From assembly GCF_029407905.1 (NCBI RefSeq), contig NC_073628.1, forward strand, positions 21,047,501-21,111,500: a DNA stretch of 64,000 nucleotides, in the 5' to 3' direction. This document shows, one piece after another, positions 21,748 through 33,299 of the stretch. The stretch is from Bubalus kerabau. Its lineage: Eukaryota; Chordata; Mammalia; Artiodactyla; Bovidae. The number at the start of each line of letters is the position of its first letter. The stretch's first letter is position 1. Both the position numbers and the translations under genes were made by a program. The notes under the pieces were generated by a model. It worked only from the letters and a program-made list of their open reading frames with translations, was not told the origin of the DNA and searched no databases.

Positions 21748-22529
21748 TGGTCATTCTAAAATTTATTCTAAACTATAGATATAATGGATTTAGTTCATTT
21801 TGACATCATTTATGCACTTGTTTTTATACTTACCTTAAGTTGTAGATTATTGTTTTCTCCATCTGTTTTAACTCTAGATGAAGAAGTATAGGTTCTGTTC
21901 TTCTGGTTCCCTGTGGCTTATTATTACTTCCATTAAAATTAAACTGCCTCCTTTGAGGTTTCTGCTCTTTAACTATACCATTCTCTAAATACTATTATCT
22001 ATTGACCTTCAATATATTCCTCTTCAAGCATTAAATAGTCTATTCAAGAATTTTCAGTGACTAAATATTACATCTTATTCTCTTGATAGCAACCAAATCT
22101 CTGTCAAAAGTCTGACATCAACTCCCATTACCGCCAATCCCACAAGGATGATGGCTTGAACACTGGTTCATTTCCTTAACCTCTTTATCTCTGAATGACC
22201 TTCTCTAATCCATTCAAGTTTATTCCTTGAACTTGGTTACATGGTAGACTGCTCCACAATCTAAAATCCTGAAGTCAATCACCCCTTTCTCTAAACAAAA
22301 CTTTGTATCTTCCATCTTGCTTATCAGATTATTCCTACTTTAACCTTAACACCTCCACTCCACTGCACTCTTCTTATCTTTGCATTCAAGAATCCATTAT
22401 TTAAATAACACTGCCTATAAATTCTAAAGCCTAAGTGTTTGCCTCATCCTGCTTTCAAACCCCTAATATTGAATGAACCCAAACAAATGTGTCCTCCACT
22501 CCTGTACTTGAGTTGCAGAGCAAAGATTA

Positions 22530-22553
22530 AACACACACACACACACACACACA
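22530..22553 (+). repeat. (CA)n microsatellite
   Basis: Twelve near-perfect CA units, a plausible length polymorphism. Confidence 0.95.
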
Positions 22554-23572
22554 TGGACAGGCTGGTTCTACATCAACTCAAGGTCTTTAAACTATGATGA
22601 GCTCACTACTTTGAGTGCAAGTCCACTGTTTCTCTTTTCAACTCCCTCTCACTCCTCATACATTTCTACTCTTGTTTCAGAATGAAAATATAAGCTATCA
22701 GACAGGAATGCTTTTCACGTTCCCCTCCCCAGACAAAAAAATCTTCCATCACCTGTACCTTTCCCCTCTTCCTCTTCTGTTACAGTAAAAGGCTCATCTG
22801 AAATTACAAAATGTGCTTTCCAGGCCATTTTTCTGACCTTCTGAAAAACTTAACACTATTTTTAACCCTTCTTTCTGTAACAATTAACATTTCCTTCTTC
22901 ATTAGATTTTTCCACCAACTTTTAACTAAGCTGAGTTTAATCTAAGCAATCAGAAACAAAACAATGTACAAGAGAACTCACTCTTGACCCCTAACAATTC
23001 TTTTCATCTAAATTGCTATCTTTATCCTCTTTTTCACAAGCACCAAAGAGATGTCCATACTCCCTACATCAGGAGGGAGTATCTACTATACCCTCAACCT
23101 CTGGGATCTAATGCCTGATGATCCAAGATGGAGCTGATGTAATAGTAATTGAGATAAAGTGCACAATAAACATAATACACTTGAATCATCCTGAAACCAT
23201 TCCCCACCCCTACCCTCAGAGAAATATTCTTCCACGAAATTGGTCCTGCTGTTGTAAAGTTTGGGACTGCTGCATTTTGTCTCCGTGCCATACTAAATCC
23301 TCAATCGCTTTCACTTGACGCTAACTCTAACACACAACTCTCCATGGAGACAGCTTTTACTAGGAAAACCAATGACCTTCAGGTTGTTCATCCAAAGACT
23401 GGTTCTCAGTCCTCATCTTCATCAGTCACAGTTTGTATTTGAAACAGCCTCTTCTTTTCCTCCTGTGAAGTCTGTGCTGAATTTTCACTATGGCTGTTTC
23501 ATGTCTCTCTCCTTTGCATACTCAGCTACTCCCTTGGGACAGCAGATATTAGAGTTGCCTAAGATTCAAAGG

Positions 23573-23791
23573 GGCTTCCCTGGTGGCTCAGTAGTAAAGA
23601 ATCTACCTGCCAGTGCAGGAGACGTGGGTTCAATCCCTGGACTGAGAAGATCCTCTGGAGAAGGAAACGGTAAACCACTTTGGTATTCTTGCCTGAGAAA
23701 TCCCATGGAGAGAGGAGCCTGGTGGGATACAGTTCATGGAGTCACAAAGAGTCAACATGATTGAGCAGCTAAACAACAACAACAAAAAACT
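23573..23791 (+). mobile_element. Bov-tA SINE
   Basis: Plus-strand copy from 'gcttccctggtggctcagta' to 'gattgagcagctaaacaaca' with an (AAC)n tail at 23773-23787. It interrupts the L2 text. Confidence 0.94.
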
Positions 23792-24258
23792 CATAGCACT
23801 GCTTCTTCCAAGCTGCTTTGTGTCACTAGACAAGGGATCAGCTAAGTTTCTCCAAGAAATTTGAGAGAGTAAATATTGTAGGTTTTGAGGAGCATATATT
23901 CTCTGTTGGAACTACTCAATCCTGTCACTACAAAGTGAAAGCAACCATAAACAATACATAAATTAATAGGCGTGGTGGTGTTTCAATAAAACTGTATTTA
24001 TAAAATCAGCCAAGAGGCTGGATTTGTCTCCTGGAATTTGCCAAACCTCATCTATATTACCTCTTTCATACTCATGGCTTTAATTACTACCTAGAAGTTA
24101 ATCAAAAAATATATCCACCCATGACCTCTCCTCTAAGTTCCAAAATAGCATTTGACACTTGCACTGGAAAAACGAAACAGAGCCATAGACTCAACAGAAA
24201 TACTTATAATCATAAATTAGAGTCCTTACGATGATCTGCAAGGATATATGCACATCTG

Positions 24259-24472
24259 GATCTTCCCTGGTGGCTCAGATGGTAAAGCGTCTGCCTACAA
24301 TGTGGGAGAGCTGGGTTCAATCCCTGGGTCAGGAAGATCTAGAGAAGGAAATGGCAACCCACTCTAGTATTCTTACCTGGAAAATCCCATGGACGGAGGA
24401 ACCTGGTTAGGCTACAGTCCATGAGGTCACAAAGAGTTGGACACGACTGAGCGACTTCACTCACTCACTAAT
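24259..24472 (+). mobile_element. Bov-tA SINE
   Basis: Complete plus-strand copy with head 'tcttccctggtggctcagat', a small deletion near 24350 and end 'cacgactgagcgacttcact'. It sits inside the L2 remnant. Confidence 0.94.
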
Positions 24473-24479
24473 TAACTTT

Positions 24480-24965
24480 AGACATGATCCCTATTATTCC
24501 TCTGTCATTCACACCACTCATCATCCAGTCTCCTCCTGTGTTCCTTGGGTCTGAACATGCCAAGTCACATTCTGCTCCAGGGTCTTTGCACTGGTTTCTC
24601 TCTCTACCTGAATACCCATTCCCACATTACTCCACAGACATCCCCGTGACTAGCCATTTCACCTCCTTCAAGTCTTTCTCAAACTTCACTTTCTCTACAA
24701 AGACTACAACAATTACCCTGTTTAAAATCCTCCACCATTTCACAGTCCCAGTTCTCCTGCTTTGCTCTATTTCTACTTCAGTAGCTTTCACTTGCCAATA
24801 CACTGTATGATTTACTTATCTATTGTATTATTTTTATCACCTGCTTCCTTTGATAAAAATATACACTCCAAAAGGGCAATGATGGTTTGTCTATATTATT
24901 TTCTTAATATATCCCAAGAACCAAGGCAAGAGTCTGGCATATAGTTCGTCAATCAATATAAGGAT
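24480..24965 (+). mobile_element. L2 LINE 3' end
   Basis: Clear L2 coding-strand text in order: 'tctgaacatgccaagtcaca', 'cagggtctttgcactggttt', 'cctccttcaagtctttctca', 'atacactccaaaagggcaat' and 'aggcaagagtctggcatata'. L2 was active before the mammalian radiation, so this is among the oldest sequence in the window. Confidence 0.85.
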
Positions 24966-25019
24966 AATAAATAAATAAAATACTTAAAGCCAAATTCATA
25001 ATACTTAAACTTAATTTTG

Positions 25020-25386
25020 GGGCTTCCCTATTGGCTCAGTGGTAAAGAATGTGCCTACCAATGCAGGAGACATGGGTTCAATCCCTGAATCAAGAAGATC
25101 CCCTAGAGAAGGAAATGGCAGCTCACTTCAGTATTCTTACTTCGGAAATGCCATGGACAGAGGAGCCTGGTAGGCTGCAGTCCATGGGGTTGCTAGGAGT
25201 CAGACACGACTGAGCGACTTCACTTTCACTTTTCATTTTCATGCATTGGAGAAGGAAATGGCAACCCACTCCAGTGTTCTTGCCTGGAGAATCCCAGGGA
25301 CGGGAGAGCCTGGTGGGCTGCCATTCATGGGGTCACACAGAGTAGGACATGGCTGAAGTGACTTAGCATAGCATAGCATAGCATAG
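25020..25386 (+). mobile_element. Three-part Bov SINE: tRNA head + two Bov-A units, (AGCAT)n tail
   Basis: A full tRNA-like head (25021-25110) leads into one Bov-A unit (to about 25215). The linker 'cactttcacttttcattttc' follows, then a second Bov-A unit (25248-25362). The tail is a pentanucleotide run, agcat repeated, at 25365-25386. Usual copies have either head plus one unit (Bov-tA) or two units without the head (Bov-A2). Confidence 0.9.
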
Positions 25387-25829
25387 TTAATCATAACTAT
25401 TGTCTCATTTAATATTCAAATTATTATAACTTTCCCAGTAGAATTCCTTTGAGCCAGTTTTTGTTTTTTATTACTACCCAATATAGCCTTAAAATGTCCT
25501 TGTAAATGTCAATAACAATCTTCTAGAGCTATACTGATTTTTTCCTTGCCTTAGAGTATTTTTCTGTGGGCCCTAGTGCTTTTTTAGTGGACAATAGTAG
25601 AAACTAAAATATGAGTGTCAGATGTGAACATGAATGTGTGTCGATGAGCAAAAGTGCTGTGACTGCTGTTCATCCCTATTTAGACTTAGAGCCAAAAAGA
25701 TATTTCCTTTTAGGATTATTCACTTTCTTTTTTATTTCCCCAATTTAACATGATAAGCTGATGTTCTCTACTTTGGTAAGAACTATAATTTGCTTTACTA
25801 TTGTTTTTCCATTAGAGAAACATATAGTG

Positions 25830-26035
25830 TTAATTGTTGAATTGGGTTTGACTCTTTTTGTGGCCCCATTGACTATAGTCCACCAGGCTCCTCTGTCCAT
25901 GGGATTTCCCAGACAAGAATACTGGAGCAGGTAGCCATTCACTTCTCCAGGGGATCTTCCTGACTCAAGAACTGAACCTGGGCCTCCTGCGTTGCAGCCA
26001 GATTCTTTACCGTCTGAGCCACCAGGAAAGCCCAC
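25830..26035 (-). mobile_element. Bov-tA SINE with 14-bp TSD
   Basis: Complete minus-strand copy. The exact repeat agaaacatatagtg at 25816-25829 and 26036-26049 fixes both ends. Confidence 0.96.
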
Positions 26036-26059
26036 AGAAACATATAGTGAGAATTAATT

Positions 26060-26735
26060 TACTTTTCTAAAAATCATAATTTTATTGATGGATAGTTGAT
26101 TTACAATCAAACCAGTCAATTCTAAAGGAAATCAGTCCTGGATATTCATTGCTAAAGCTCCAATACTTTGACCACATGATGCGAAGAACTGACTCATTGG
26201 AAAAGACCCTGATGCTGGGAAAGATTGAAGGCAGGAGGAGATGGGGACAACAGAGGATGAGATGGTTGGATGGCATCACCGACTCAATGGACATGAGTTT
26301 GAGTAAGCTACATGAGTCGGTGATGGACAGGGAAGCCTGGCATGCTGCAGTCCATGAGGTTGCAAAGAGTCGGACAGGACTGAGCAACATAGTAGCTTCA
26401 TATGTACAACATAGTGATTCAAAATTATTATAGATTATATTCCATTAAAATTGTTATAAAACAACAGCTATATTCCCTGTACTGTAAAACATATCCTTGT
26501 AGCTTATTTATTTTATACATGGTAGTTTGTACCCCTTAATCCTCCACCTGCATCTTGCCCCTCACTCCCTCCCCACCGCCCACTAGTGGCAGCCACTAGT
26601 TTATTCTCTGTATTTGTAACTCTGTTTCTGTTTTGTTGTATTCATTTATTCATTTTGGTTTTTAGATTACACATATGAGCAATAACACACAGTATTTGTC
26701 TTCCTCGGTCTGACTTATTTCATGGAACATATTTT
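26060..26735 (-). mobile_element. Artiodactyl L1 3' end, split by a BovB fragment
   Basis: The complement of L1 3' text is seen on both sides of the BovB piece: 'attttattgatggatagttg' at the left, and 'tgtacaacatagtgattcaa', 'ccttgtagcttatttatttt' and 'acacagtatttgtcttcctc' at the right. No coding capacity remains. Confidence 0.82.
26108..26393 (+). mobile_element. BovB LINE 3' end inside an L1
   Basis: Plus strand: 'cagtcaattctaaaggaaat', 'gactcattggaaaagaccct', 'ggatggcatcaccgactcaa', ending at 'ggactgagcaaca'. About 285 bp of coding-strand 3' sequence, inserted in the opposite orientation to the L1. Confidence 0.92.
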
Positions 26736-27019
26736 AAAAAGGAAACTATATCAGTACCTAAATCACTACCAGCTTCATTTACCATATGTAAAAGAAAACC
26801 CTAAAAATAAAAAGGAGCCCAACAGTATACCTGCAACACACACACACACAATCAAAAATACGATATCAATAATAGTGTTTTGAGGAGCTTTGAAGGCTTC
26901 TCCCCCAGTACAACAACCACAATTGCTTAAAATTAATTAGAAAAACAACCATTTAAAGTCTCTGAAAATGGTCATAAAGTTCATGCAGCCAATAAATAAA
27001 ATTTGTATTCCTTTTCAGT

Positions 27020-27085
27020 TTTTATTTTTTTTTATAATTTTTATTGGAGTATAAGTTGATTTACAATGTTGTGTTTCTGCTAAGA
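27020..27085 (-). mobile_element. L1 3'-terminal fragment
   Basis: 'ttttattggagtataagttg' then 'atttacaatgttgtgtttct' is the complement of the ruminant L1 3' end, preceded by a T-run at 27023-27035. About 60 bp remain. Confidence 0.7.
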
Positions 27086-27407
27086 AACATTAATTCAAGA
27101 AAATCTACTAAATCTTATTAAGAACTGTGAGAGTTTGTGCCATTTACGCTTCAGAGTCCAGCACAGCATTAAGGAAGCCCCACTCTGTGTGGATGTGGCC
27201 AAGAAGAGGGGGGTCTTGGTCCTACAATCGCAGTCAAGAGGCACTGGACCTTTCCAGGAGGGAAAGGTCACATGCATTTCTCATTGTTCGTAACTTCCTG
27301 TTACAGAGACTAAATCCTGGGTAAGTGTGGCTGAGAAGTGAGTAATTCCCTTTCAGAGTCCAGCCACCACTGATAGAGAGGAGGCATGGTCAACAGAGAA
27401 TGAAAAG
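27086..27407. other. Unique sequence
   Basis: No recognised gene or repeat. Base composition is more balanced than in neighbouring DNA, but no open frame has a known motif. Confidence 0.4.
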
Positions 27408-27604
27408 GGAAAGTGTTAGTTGCTCAGCTGTGTCCTGTTTGCCACCCCATGGCAAACAAGTAGCCTCTATCCATGGAATTCTCCAGTCAAGAACTGGCGT
27501 GCGTTGCCATTCCCTTCTCCAGGGAATCTTCCAGAACCAGAGATCGAACCTGAGTCTCTCACATTGCAGGGAGATTCTTTACCATCTGAGCCACCAGGAG
27601 CCCT
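27408..27604 (-). mobile_element. Bov-tA SINE
   Basis: Minus-strand copy with the Bov-A part at 27415-27520 and the complement of the head ending near 27604 ('catctgagccaccaggag'). Confidence 0.9.
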
Positions 27605-28480
27605 AATCATCCTCACCCCCAGCTCCTTTGTAAGGAAGAGGTTCCATGCAGGAGAGAAAAGCCTAGAGGAGCCAGGCTTGTGCCCACACCCAGCATCCTA
27701 AGTGTAAACTGGAATATCATCTAAGAAAAGCAGTACAACATCCTTCTCTTGGTCCTTTCAAATCAGGGGCTTAAAGATTTTGCCCGGGGAGATGCTGGCC
27801 AGCAGAAGAGAAACAAACATTTGAAACAGAGTATTCAGAAAGTCAAGACTGAAAACAATGGAGATTTTAGTATTAAGCAATTAAGAAGACATTTGTAGCT
27901 CCATGAGAGAAATAAGACAACTGTATTGCAGCTAGTTTATCAGAGAGCACCATGGAAAGAAAGTGCTAAGAAGAAAGCCTCTCAGGTTAGAACTAACCTC
28001 AGAAATAGGCTTCAAAATCTATCCTTACACAGGTCCCCAAATTAAATTGGATAAGATTGTGAGGCTATTTATGCCCTTGGGTATCATCAAAAACAATAGA
28101 ACAATTAACCAGCAATTAGTGCTGGGTGTAATGCCAACAGAGGTAGAAAGCCCAAAATGGAAAGAGGCAAAGGGAGCTCTGCTAATTCCACCCCATCCCA
28201 AGGTGACTGCGCACATGCCCAGAGGTATTCCTTTTGTGAAACATCACAGGCTTCACACTGTGGGAGAAATACTTTAATCAAATAGTCCAGCCAGGTCACT
28301 AAGAAAATAAACAAGCAAACAACAGCAGAAATCCCTGGAAGGGGGAGAAGTATCTAGAGTTGCTAAATAGTTTCAACAAAATAATTACGAGGCATGCAAA
28401 CACACAGGGAAGTGTGACCTTGCATTTTTTAAAAAAGCATAATGTTTGGTGCTTTGGGTGCAGAAGGGGGCTCAGATGTT
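27605..28480. other. Unique or strongly decayed sequence ahead of the L1M
   Basis: Contains a 104-codon plus-strand open frame (27963-28277) with no recognised motif. It may include the decayed 5' part of the L1M described next, but I cannot place that edge. Confidence 0.35.
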
Positions 28481-29100
28481 GGAAATGACAAACAAAGACA
28501 TAAAAACAGCAAAACTGAAGAGGGTTTAGTAGAGAAAGTGTAATCTGAAGAAAAGAGAGAAAAAGGAAGAAAAATTAACAAAGTCTCAGAGAAATATTTA
28601 GTACTATTCAGTGCAACAATATATTTGTAATGATTTTGGCAGTAGAGGAGAAAGAAGCAGAGAAAATATTCAAAATATGCTTTTTAATTAATTTATTTTT
28701 TAACTGAGGATAATTGCTTTACAGAATTTTGTTGTTTTCTGTCAAACCTCAACATGAATCAGCCATAGGTATACATATATCCCCTCCCTTTTGAACTTCC
28801 CTCCCATCTCCCTCCCCATCCCACCCCTCTAGGTTGCTACAGAGCCCCTGTTTGAGTTCCCTGAGACATACAGCAAATTCCTGTTGACTATCTATTTAAC
28901 ATATGGTAATGTAAATTTCCATGTTACCCTCTTCATACATCTCACCCTCTCCTCCCCTCTCCCCATGTCCATAAGTCTATTCTCTATGTCTGTTTCTCCA
29001 TTGCTGCCCTGTAAATAAATTCTTTACTACCATTATTCTAGATTCCATATATATGCATTAGAATATGATATTTACTTTTCTCCTTCTGACTTACTTCACT

Positions 29101-29394
29101 CTATATAATAGGTTCTAGGTTCATCCACTTCATTAGAACTGACTCAAATGCATTCCTTTTTATGGCTGAGTAATATTCCATTGTGCATATGTACCACAAC
29201 TTCCTTATCCATTCATCTGTCAAAGGATATCTAGGTTGCTTCCATGTTCTAGCTATTGTAAATAGTGCTGCAGTGAACAATGAGATACATGTGTCTTTTT
29301 CAACCCTGGTTTCATCAAGGTATACGCCTAGGAGTGGGATTGCTAGGTCATATGGTGGTTTTATTCTGAGTTTTTTAAGGAATCTCCATAGCAT
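29101..29394 (-). pseudogene. L1-A ORF2, C-terminal fragment
   Basis: A 97-codon frame with the conserved L1 C-terminal text (PYDLAIPLLGVYLDET, then EYYSAIKRNAFESVLMKW). The zinc-knuckle-like Cys/His cluster lies further upstream in a different frame (29398-29610 region: CSIGCGEKGTLLHCWWEC), showing a frameshift between the two. Confidence 0.85.
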
Positions 29395-29555
29395 CTTTCA
29401 TAGCGGCTGTATCAATTTACATTCCCACCAACAGTGCAAGAGTGTTCCCTTTTCTCCACATCCTATCGAGCATTTATTGTTTTCAGACTTTTTGATAATG
29501 GCCATTCTGACCAGTGTGAGGTGATATCTCATTGAGGTTTTGATTTGCATTTCAG

Positions 29556-31259
29556 AAAACAATAGAATGGGAAAGACTAGAGATCTCTTCAAGAAAATTA
29601 GGGATACCAAGGAAACATTTCATGCAAAGATGGGCTCGATAAAGGACAGAAAAGGTAGGGACCTAACAGAAGCAGAAGAGGTGGCAAGAATATACAGAAG
29701 AACTGTACAAAAAAGATCTTCACGACCCAGATAATCATGATGGTGTGATCACTCACCTAGAGCCAGACATCCTGGAATGTAAGTCAAGTGGGCCTTAGGA
29801 AGCATCACTATGAAAAAGCTAATGGAGTGATGGAATTCCAGTTGAGCTATTTCAAATCCTGAAAGATGATGCTGTGAAAATGCTACACTCAATATGCCAG
29901 CAAATTTGGAAAACCCAGCAGTAGCCACAGGACTGGAAAAGTCAGTTTTCATTCCAATCCCAAAGAAAGGCAATGACAAAGAATGCTCAAACTACCACAC
30001 AATTGCACTCATCTCATACATTAGTAAAGTAATGCATAAAATTCTCCAAGCCAGGCTTCAGCAATACATGAACTATGAACCTCCAAATGTTCAAGCTAGT
30101 TTTAGAAAAGGCAGAGGAACCAGAGATCAAATTGCCAACATCCACTGTATCATGGAATAAGCAAGAGAGTTCCAGAAAAACATCTATTTCTGCTTTATTG
30201 ATTATGCCAAAGCCTTTGACTGTGTGGATCACAATAAACTGTGGAAAATTCTGAAAGAGATGGGAATACCAGACCACCTGACCTGCCTCTTAAGAAACCT
30301 GTATGCAGCAACAGTGAGAACTAGACATGGAACAACAGACTGGTTCCAAATAGGAAAAGGAGTACGTCAAGGCTGTATATTGTCACCCTGTTTATTTAAC
30401 TTATATGCAGAGTACATCATGAGAAACACTGGGTTGGAGGAAGCACAAGCTGAAATCAAGATTGCCGAGAGAAATATCAATAACCTCAGATATGCAGATG
30501 ACACCACCCTTATGGCAGAAAGTGAAGAAGAACTAAAGAGCCTCTTGATGAAAGTGAAAGAGGAGAGTGAAAAAGTTGGCTTAAATCTCAACATTCAGAA
30601 AACTAAGATCATGGCATCCAGTCTCATCACTTCATGGCAAATAGACGGGGAAACAGTGAAAACTGTCAGATTTTATTTTTCTGGGCTCCAAAATCACTGC
30701 AGATGGTGTTTGCAGCCATGAAATTAAAAGATGCTTACTCCTTGGAAGCAAAGTTATGGCCAACCTAGACGGCATATTAAAAAGAAGAGACATTACTTTG
30801 CCAACAAAGGTCCGTCTAGTCAAGGCTATGGTTCTTCCAGTGGTCATGTATGGATGTGAGAGTTGGACTATAAAGAAAGCTGAGCACCGAAAAATTGATA
30901 CTTTTGAACTGTGGTGTTGGAGAAGACTCTTAAGAGTCCCTTGGACTGTAAGGAGATACAACCGCTCCATTCTAAAGGAAATTAGTCATGGGTGTTCATT
31001 AGAAGTACTGATGTTGAAGTTGAAACTCCAATACTTTGGCCACTTGATGCGAAGTACTGACTCATTGGAAAAGACCCTGATGCTGGGAGGGATTGTGGGC
31101 AGGAGGAGAAAGGGACAACAGAGGATGAAATGGTTGGATGGCATCACCGACTGGATGGACATGGGTTTGGGTGGACTCCAGGAGATGTTGATGGACAAGG
31201 AGGCCTGGCGTGCTGTGGTTCATGGGGTTGTATCGGACATAACTGAGCAACTGAACTGA
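29556..31259 (+). pseudogene. BovB reverse transcriptase and C-terminal domain, broken
   Basis: Frame 2 carries the fingers (29894-30157, VFIPIPKKGNDKECSNY), then TAA at 30158-30160, and then the RT core (30161-30721) with RQGCILSPCLFNLYAEYIM and the catalytic YADD in LRYADDTTLMAES. A frameshift between about 30660 and 30756 moves the C-terminal part (VMYGCESW, LWCWRRLLRVPW) to frame 3, ending at 31259. Upstream, 29540-29734 is in the same frame and ends in a stop. At least three lesions make it non-functional. Confidence 0.9.
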
Positions 31260-31270
31260 ACTGAACTGAA
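29556..31270 (+). mobile_element. BovB LINE, 5'-truncated, 1.7 kb, inside L1-A
   Basis: Plus-strand BovB from 'aaaacaatagaatgggaaag' at 29556 to the (ctgaa)n 3' tail at 31250-31270. L1-A text stops at 'gatttgcatttc' (29552) and resumes at about 31271 ('taatgaactacgttgagcat'), so BovB landed inside L1-A, in the opposite orientation. I could not define a TSD. Confidence 0.94.
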
Positions 31271-32465
31271 TAATGAACTACGTTGAGCATCTTTTCATGT
31301 GCTTGTTAGTTATCTGTATGTCTTCTTTGGAGAAGTATCTGTTTAACTCTTTCCCACTTTTTGATTGGGTTGTTTGTTTTTCTGGTATTGAGTTGTATGG
31401 GCTGCTTGTATATTTTGGAAATTAATCCTTTGTAACTTGTTTGATTTGCTATTATTTTCTCCCACTCTGAGAGTTGTCTTTTCATCTTGCTTATAGTTTC
31501 CTTTGCTGTGCAAAAGTTTTTAAGTCTAGTCAGCTCTCACTTGTTTACTTTTGTTTTTATTTCCATTGCTCTAGGAGGTGGGTCATAGAGGATCTTGCTT
31601 TGAGTTATGTCATTTAGTGCTCTGCCTATTTTTTCTCTAAGAGTTCTGTAGTTTCTGGTCTTACATTTAGGTCTTTAACCCATTTTGAGTTTATCTTTGT
31701 GTATTGCATTATGAAATATTCTAATTTCATTCTTTTGGACATGTAGCTGTCCAATTTTCACAGTACCATTTATTGAAGATGCTGTCTTTGCCCCATTGTA
31801 TATTCTTGCCTCCTTTGTCAAAAATAAGGTACCCATAGGTGCATGGGTTTATTTCTGGGCTTTCTATCTTGTTCTATTGGTCTATATTTCTCGTTTTGTG
31901 CCAGTTCTGTTTTGTGCCATGCTGTCTTGATGACTATAGCTTTGTAGTATAGTCTGAAGTCAGGAAGGTTGATTCCTCCAGCTCCATTCTTCTTTCTCAA
32001 GACTGCTTTGGCTATTCAGGGTCTTTTATGTTTCCATATGAATTGTGAAATATTTTGTTATAGTTCTGTGAAAATTTTCACTGGTAATTTGATAGGGGTC
32101 ACATCAAATCTGTAGATTGCATTTGGTAGTATAGTCATTTTCACAATATTGATTCTTCCTACCCAGGAATATGGAATATCTCTTCACCTATTTATGTTGT
32201 CTTTGATTTCTTTCATTAGTGTCTTATATTTCTGTGTATAGTTCTTTTGTCTCCTTGGGTAAGTTTATTCCTAGATATTTAATTCTTTTTGTTGCAATGG
32301 TGTGGGATTGATTCCTTAATTTCTCTTTCTAATTTTTCATTGTTAGTATATAGAAATGGAAGCAATTTCTGTGTATTGATTTTGTATCCTGCAACCTTGC
32401 TAAATTCACTGATTAGCTCTAGTAATTTTCTGATACTGTCTTTAGGGTTTTCTATGTACAGTATC

Positions 32466-32744
32466 CAGAGAAGGCAATGGCACCCCACTCCAGTACTCTT
32501 GCCTGGAAAATCCCACGGATGGAGGAGCCTTGTAGGCTGCAGTCCATGGCGTCGCTAAGAGTCAGACACGACTGAGCGACTTCACTTTCACTTTTCACTT
32601 TCATGCACTGGAGAAAGAAATGGCAACCCACTCCAGTGTTCTTGCCTGGAGAATCCCAGGGACGGGCGAGCCTGGTGAGCTGACGTCTATGGGGTCGCAC
32701 AGGGTCGGACACGACTGAAGTGACTTAGCAGCAGCAGCAGCAGC
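32466..32744 (+). mobile_element. Bov-A2 SINE with 12-bp TSD, inside L1-A
   Basis: Plus-strand dimer with linker near 32583-32605 and an (agc)n tail at 32728-32744. The L1-A text atgtacagtatc is duplicated exactly at 32454-32465 and 32745-32756. Confidence 0.97.
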
Positions 32745-32756
32745 ATGTACAGTATC

Positions 32757-33250
32757 ATGTCATCTTCAAACAGTGAGAGATTTACTTCTTCATTTCTTAT
32801 CTGGATTCTTTTTATTTCTTTTTCTTCTTTGATTGCTAGAGCTAGGACTTCCAGAACTATGTTGAATAATAGTGGTGAAAGTGGATACCCTTGTCTTGCT
32901 CCTGATCTTAGGGGAAATGCTTTCAGTTTTTCACCATTGATAATAATGTTTGGTGTAGGCTTATCATATATGGCTTTTACTATGTTGAGGTAGGTTCCTT
33001 CTATGCCCACTTTTTTAAGAGTTTTAATCATAAATGTGTGCTGAACTTTGTCAAAGGCTTTTTCTGCATCTATTGAGATTATCATATGATTTTTACCTTT
33101 CAATTTGTTAATATGATATATCACATTGATTGATTTGCATATATTGAAGAATCCTTGCATCCCTGAAATAAACCCAACTTGATCATGGTGTATGAATTTT
33201 TTAATTCTGTTTGCTAAAATTTTCTTGAGGATTTTTGCATCTATGTTCAT
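32757..33250 (-). pseudogene. L1-A ORF2 reverse transcriptase fragment (FEDD variant)
   Basis: A continuous frame covers RT text such as HDQVGFISGMQGFFNI and SIDAEKAFDKVQH. It ends at the catalytic box, which reads FEDDMILY where the other two L1 copies in the window read FADDMILY. Both aspartates are kept; only the preceding residue changes. Just beyond, the Bov-A2 insertion cuts the frame. Confidence 0.88.
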
Positions 33251-33299
33251 CAGTGATATTGGCCTGTAGTTTTCTTTTTTTGTGTTGTCCTTGTCTGGT

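Larger units (their letters stand above)
22090..24130 (+). mobile_element. Decayed L2 LINE, internal part (probable)
   Basis: Scattered phrases follow the order of the L2 coding strand: 'accaatgaccttcaggttg' at 23370, 'ttctcagtcctcatcttc' at 23403 and 'cccatgacctctcctcta' at 24119. It leads into the clear L2 3' end at 24480. No frame survives. The 22.1-23.0 kb part is the least certain. A CA microsatellite (22530-22553) and one Bov-tA interrupt it. Confidence 0.4.

Noticed and set aside
27963..28277. A 104-codon plus-strand open frame before the L1M
   Set aside because: No motif. The stretch may be decayed LINE sequence, and the frame is not coding-like along its length.
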